From NCBI RefSeq assembly GCF_016765695.1, contig NZ_JAETGO010000037.1, positions 141,715-205,714 of the forward strand: a stretch of 64,000 nucleotides of DNA, read 5' to 3'. Shown piece by piece: positions 61,705 to 64,000 of this stretch. Source of the DNA: Sporosalibacterium faouarense (lineage in GTDB: Bacteria > Bacillota > Clostridia > Tissierellales > VENL01). The translations under genes and the position numbers were made by a program. How positions within the stretch are numbered: position 1 is the first letter of the stretch; every line of letters begins with the position of its first letter. Under the pieces are notes generated by a model that had not been told where the DNA came from, ran no database searches, and was given only the letters and a program-made list of their open reading frames with translations.

Positions 61705-62094
61705 CTAATTTATTACTCCATATTTCAAATCCCTTAGATATCCTTGAAAACTATACCTAGGCATTATTCTATTTTTATCAAATTCTGAATCAAAAAAAGG
61801 CTCTAGAAAAATTACTATCCGTCGTATATCTCTTTTCGTAACATAGTCCATAACCTTTTCTTTAACTTCTTCATTATTAACTTCCCTTGTGAATCGTTTA
61901 AAGTTGTGATATTCATCTACATCTGTTTTATATACTATTAATGGATATTTACTATTATTATGGCTAATTTTATCAATGATTAGCTTTTTAGAATATCTGT
62001 TGAATAAAACTATTAGAACAATACAAATGAGCACCTCTCTAACCAAATTTTGTTTTTTATTGATATTCTTAATGATTTTGCCTCTTCCAATCAA
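61705..62094 (-). CDS. Membrane-anchored hypothetical protein
   Basis: The 129-residue product has one hydrophobic helix (about 18-33), flanked by basic residues, and a soluble part with YHNFKRFTREVNNEEVKEKV and VIFLEPFFDSEFDKNRI. No ribosome site is strong. It converges with the coiled-coil gene, with 13 bp between the two stops. No family is recognised. Confidence 0.5.
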   Translation of the reverse strand: MIGRGKIIKNINKKQNLVREVLICIVLIVLFNRYSKKLIIDKISHNNSKYPLIVYKTDVDEYHNFKRFTREVNNEEVKEKVMDYVTKRDIRRIVIFLEPFFDSEFDKNRIMPRYSFQGYLRDLKYGVIN

Positions 62095-62481
62095 TTTGTT
62101 ATAATTTCTTCATTCATATTAAATACCCACAAATTCTTTGTTCTATGATATTTACGATATATGATTCGGTAAATACTAGGATTATAAGATCAATTACTTC
62201 TCTATATTACTTTTCAATAAATCATCAATTTCATTTTTATACTTATTACTAATGAACAATACTTCCTTCTTTTAGATTCGCCCTTTTTTATAGATAGTAG
62301 TTTAACAATAAATAATAAAAAAATCATTATTCTAATTATTAAATTCCATTTACATATCTTATAGACATAGATATAAATCTTCTGTAATTGTTTTTATTCC
62401 TTTAATAAAATCTCATTAAAATATTTATAAAACATAGATACTTCTATTTAATATTAATTATTATTGGCAAAGTTAATTCTA
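62095..62481 (-). other. Mostly noncoding, one possible broken small gene
   Basis: On minus from about 62370 a frame reads MIFLLFIVKLLSIKKGESKR, and after a frame change KKEVLFISNKYKNEIDDLLK, ending near 62198. Together they could be a small membrane protein (helix plus charged tail) broken by a frameshift. The rest is A/T-rich with nothing recognised. Confidence 0.25.
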
Positions 62482-62712
62482 TTACTTTATTATCTTACTT
62501 TTTTCTTCCCATATTAAATAAAAAATTCCTATAACTAGCGCAATTATACTCCATATATTTAATGAATTTCCAATATAGCTTAACATAGCACTATATAAAT
62601 TTGGACTCCAACTAGAAACTCCCGAACCAAATATTGCAGCACTAATAAACTTTGTACAATATAATAATGCTGCGATTAAAATAAAAATTACTCCTGTCCC
62701 TCTTTTATTCAA
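62482..62712 (-). CDS. Small two-TM membrane protein
   Basis: The start is probably TTG 62712 (then NKRGTGVIFILIAALLYCTK), after AAGGAGG; the frame is open to ATG 62790. The ~77-residue product has two hydrophobic helices (about 6-24 and 47-67) and ends WEEKSKIIK. It resembles short uncharacterised Firmicute membrane proteins. It lies upstream of the next unit and just after the attC-like repeat at 62841-62994. Confidence 0.55.
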   Translation of the reverse strand: MNKRGTGVIFILIAALLYCTKFISAAIFGSGVSSWSPNLYSAMLSYIGNSLNIWSIIALVIGIFYLIWEEKSKIIK

Positions 62713-62840
62713 AATTAACACAACCTCCTTTTTAATGAAAATACTGTTTATTATCTTAACAAGATTATTACACTTTTCATTTTGAATCAATTATTAATGC
62801 AACATACTTACTCCAACCTAGTACACTGTGTGCGTTCTTT

Positions 62841-62994
62841 CATATAACGTCTTCATGTTTGCGATACCTTCGAACTGGACCCTAAAGAAATGCTCTTTAG
62901 TGGAACTTCGTTCCCAATGAGAAGGTGTGGTGCTCATTTTTCTTAACTTCTTTTTCCTTAGAGCATCCTTGTGCAAAAATTTTGTTATGTAAAG
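62841..62994. repeat. attC-like repeat, well preserved
   Basis: Left CATATAACGTCTTCATGTTT, GCGATACCTTCGAACTGGAC; centre TTAGTGGAACTTCGTTCCCA, GTGTGGTGCTC; right TAGAGCATCCTTGTGCAAAA, ATTTTGTTATG. CATATAAC pairs with GTTATG, and TTTGC with GCAAA after spacers of 9 and 6 bases. It ends ~38 bp before the Fic gene stop. Confidence 0.8.
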
Positions 62995-63031
62995 TCAGTA
63001 TTATAACATTTGTAATGAAGATTCGTACACT

Positions 63032-63763
63032 CTAATCAATTACTTTTAAATACAAATCAAGACTTCGATTTAAAGCCTGAATTACTAACTCGATAAATTC
63101 TCTATAATCTCCAGTAATATGTGCTTTGTCCAATGCACTATAATATTTTGCTCTATCTTCATTTCGAATTATTGCTAATGGATAACCTGCTTTCATTAGT
63201 TCTAAATTCAATAAGAGTCTTGCCGTTCTACCGTTACCATCTATGAATGGGTGTATTTTTACAAAATCAGTATGTAATTTTGCTGCACGTTCTACTGCAT
63301 GTAAATCTTTACTTTCATTATTGTACCAATCTAATAGTGTCTCCATCTCTTCTTTAAGTAAAAATGGTTCTGGTGGTATGTGTTCTGCACCACTTATAAT
63401 AACCTTCTCTTTTCTATATGTTCCTGCATAGCTATCATCAATACCTTTAAGAATCAATCTATGAATACTTTTTACTTGCCATTCTGTCAAAATATCATCT
63501 TCTTTTACAAGATCTTCAACGTATAAAATAGCCTCCTTATGATTAATTACTTCCAAATGTTCTTTTAGAGTTTTACCTCCAATAGTAATTCCATCTTCCA
63601 AAACAACTTTAGTTTCTGATAAAGTTAAAGTATTACCTTCTATAGCATTGGAATTATATGTCCAAGTTAATAAAAAATTTTCTCTTAAGCTTTTTAGTGT
63701 ATGATTAGGTAAAGGCCTCTTATTATCAATAATATTCTTTTTCTTATCAATCTCTTGAAACAT
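63032..63763 (-). CDS. Fic family protein (AMPylase-like)
   Basis: The start ATG 63763 follows AAGGAGGAGTTC. The 243-residue protein has the complete Fic motif HPFIDGNGRTARLLLN (about 172-187) and an N-terminal inhibitory helix with TWTYNSNAIEGNTLTL (S-x-x-x-E-G/N, about 33-48), so the inhibitor Glu is built in. Such proteins AMPylate or otherwise modify targets in self-regulation or as toxins. No antitoxin gene is needed for this class. Confidence 0.88.
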   Translation of the reverse strand: MFQEIDKKKNIIDNKRPLPNHTLKSLRENFLLTWTYNSNAIEGNTLTLSETKVVLEDGITIGGKTLKEHLEVINHKEAILYVEDLVKEDDILTEWQVKSIHRLILKGIDDSYAGTYRKEKVIISGAEHIPPEPFLLKEEMETLLDWYNNESKDLHAVERAAKLHTDFVKIHPFIDGNGRTARLLLNLELMKAGYPLAIIRNEDRAKYYSALDKAHITGDYREFIELVIQALNRSLDLYLKVID

Positions 63764-63926
63764 CAAGAACTCCTCCTTATATTATATAAACTATTATATT
63801 AATTCCTTATATTTGTTATAAAACCTTCTCCTATTAAAATATATCCTCAAATATTTTTTTTATAATTAGATTTATATTTCTTCTGCATTCAGAAATCTTT
63901 ATAAAAATAAATAATAATCCTAATTT

Positions 63927-64000
63927 CATATAACGTCAATGAATTGAATTTAATATCTTTATCCTTTCTTGCTCTTTGTGCTATGCATGAAAGTTTTGTT
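63927..64000. repeat. attC-like repeat, cut by window edge
   Basis: CATATAACGTCAATG at 63927 is the usual left end, and GCATGAAAGTTTTGTT at the edge is the start of a right end (TTTTGTT[A]). The interior is short and unlike the main family. The array evidently continues beyond the window. Confidence 0.55.

Noticed and set aside
1..64000. An integrase gene for the array
   Set aside because: No frame in the window carries the tyrosine-recombinase R...HxxR...Y pattern or the IntI insertion; the only recombinase-like sequences are IS110 transposase fragments.
1..64000. CRISPR array from the many repeats
   Set aside because: The repeats are 100-200 bp, diverged and separated by genes; no short direct repeats with regular spacers and no cas genes are present.
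1..64000. tRNA or rRNA genes
   Set aside because: No cloverleaf-like GC-rich segment or conserved rRNA sequence was seen.

Overview
The window is a 64 kb, very AT-rich piece of a low-GC Gram-positive genome, most likely an anaerobic member of the Clostridia. The reasons are strong AGGAGG-type ribosome sites with some TTG/GTG starts, lipobox lipoproteins, a T-box leader and close relatives of Bacillus/Clostridium families such as TmrB and ANT(6). The genus cannot be fixed from sequence alone.

Layout: about 60 mostly short, unrelated single-gene units lie almost all on the minus strand. Only two intact-looking genes (20613-21026 and 61446-61691) and two IS110-family fragments are on plus. The contents are typical accessory or cassette genes: ten GNAT acetyltransferases (two broken), three NUDIX hydrolases plus N-terminal scraps of others, two aminoglycoside/choline-kinase-like phosphotransferases, ANT(6)-like and other nucleotidyltransferases, a TmrB-like kinase, SAM methyltransferases, pyridoxamine-oxidase-like flavoproteins, VOC and HIT proteins, three HExxH proteins, two CPBP proteases, a Fic protein and many small lipoproteins and membrane proteins. 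The only clear multigene operon is a T-box-controlled amino-acid ABC transporter (33261-35596).

From about 36 kb to the right edge the genes are separated by a diverged repeat, usually 145-155 bp, whose ends are inverted repeats. The best copies match the integron attC core rules (R'' RYYYAAC, R' GTTRRRY), for example ACCTAAC...GTTAGAC at 61187-61332, with an inner TTTGC/GCAAA box after an unpaired spacer. Each copy sits just downstream of one minus-strand gene and just upstream of the next, as attC sites do in a cassette array. Copies are clear at 51-64 kb, patchier at 36-42 kb and eroded or unrecognisable towards position 1. If insertion follows the integron rule, the integrase and attI would lie beyond 64000. 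No integrase is in the window.

A second repeat family has seven copies (near 1.5, 13.2, 26.0, 32.4, 43.5, 54.0 and 54.9 kb). It is a minus-strand module with an intrinsic-terminator-like hairpin in most copies, followed by a conserved stretch ending in an extended -10 promoter (TGATATAAT). It ends one transcription unit and starts the next, and in one place is fused directly to a NUDIX start codon. Gene remnants are frequent: frameshifts, internal stops, internal deletions and scraps of genes that are intact elsewhere in the window. The most unusual protein is an AraC-type DNA-binding domain fused to a MotA-like cytoplasmic segment and a FliG C-terminal-like domain (9393-10499).
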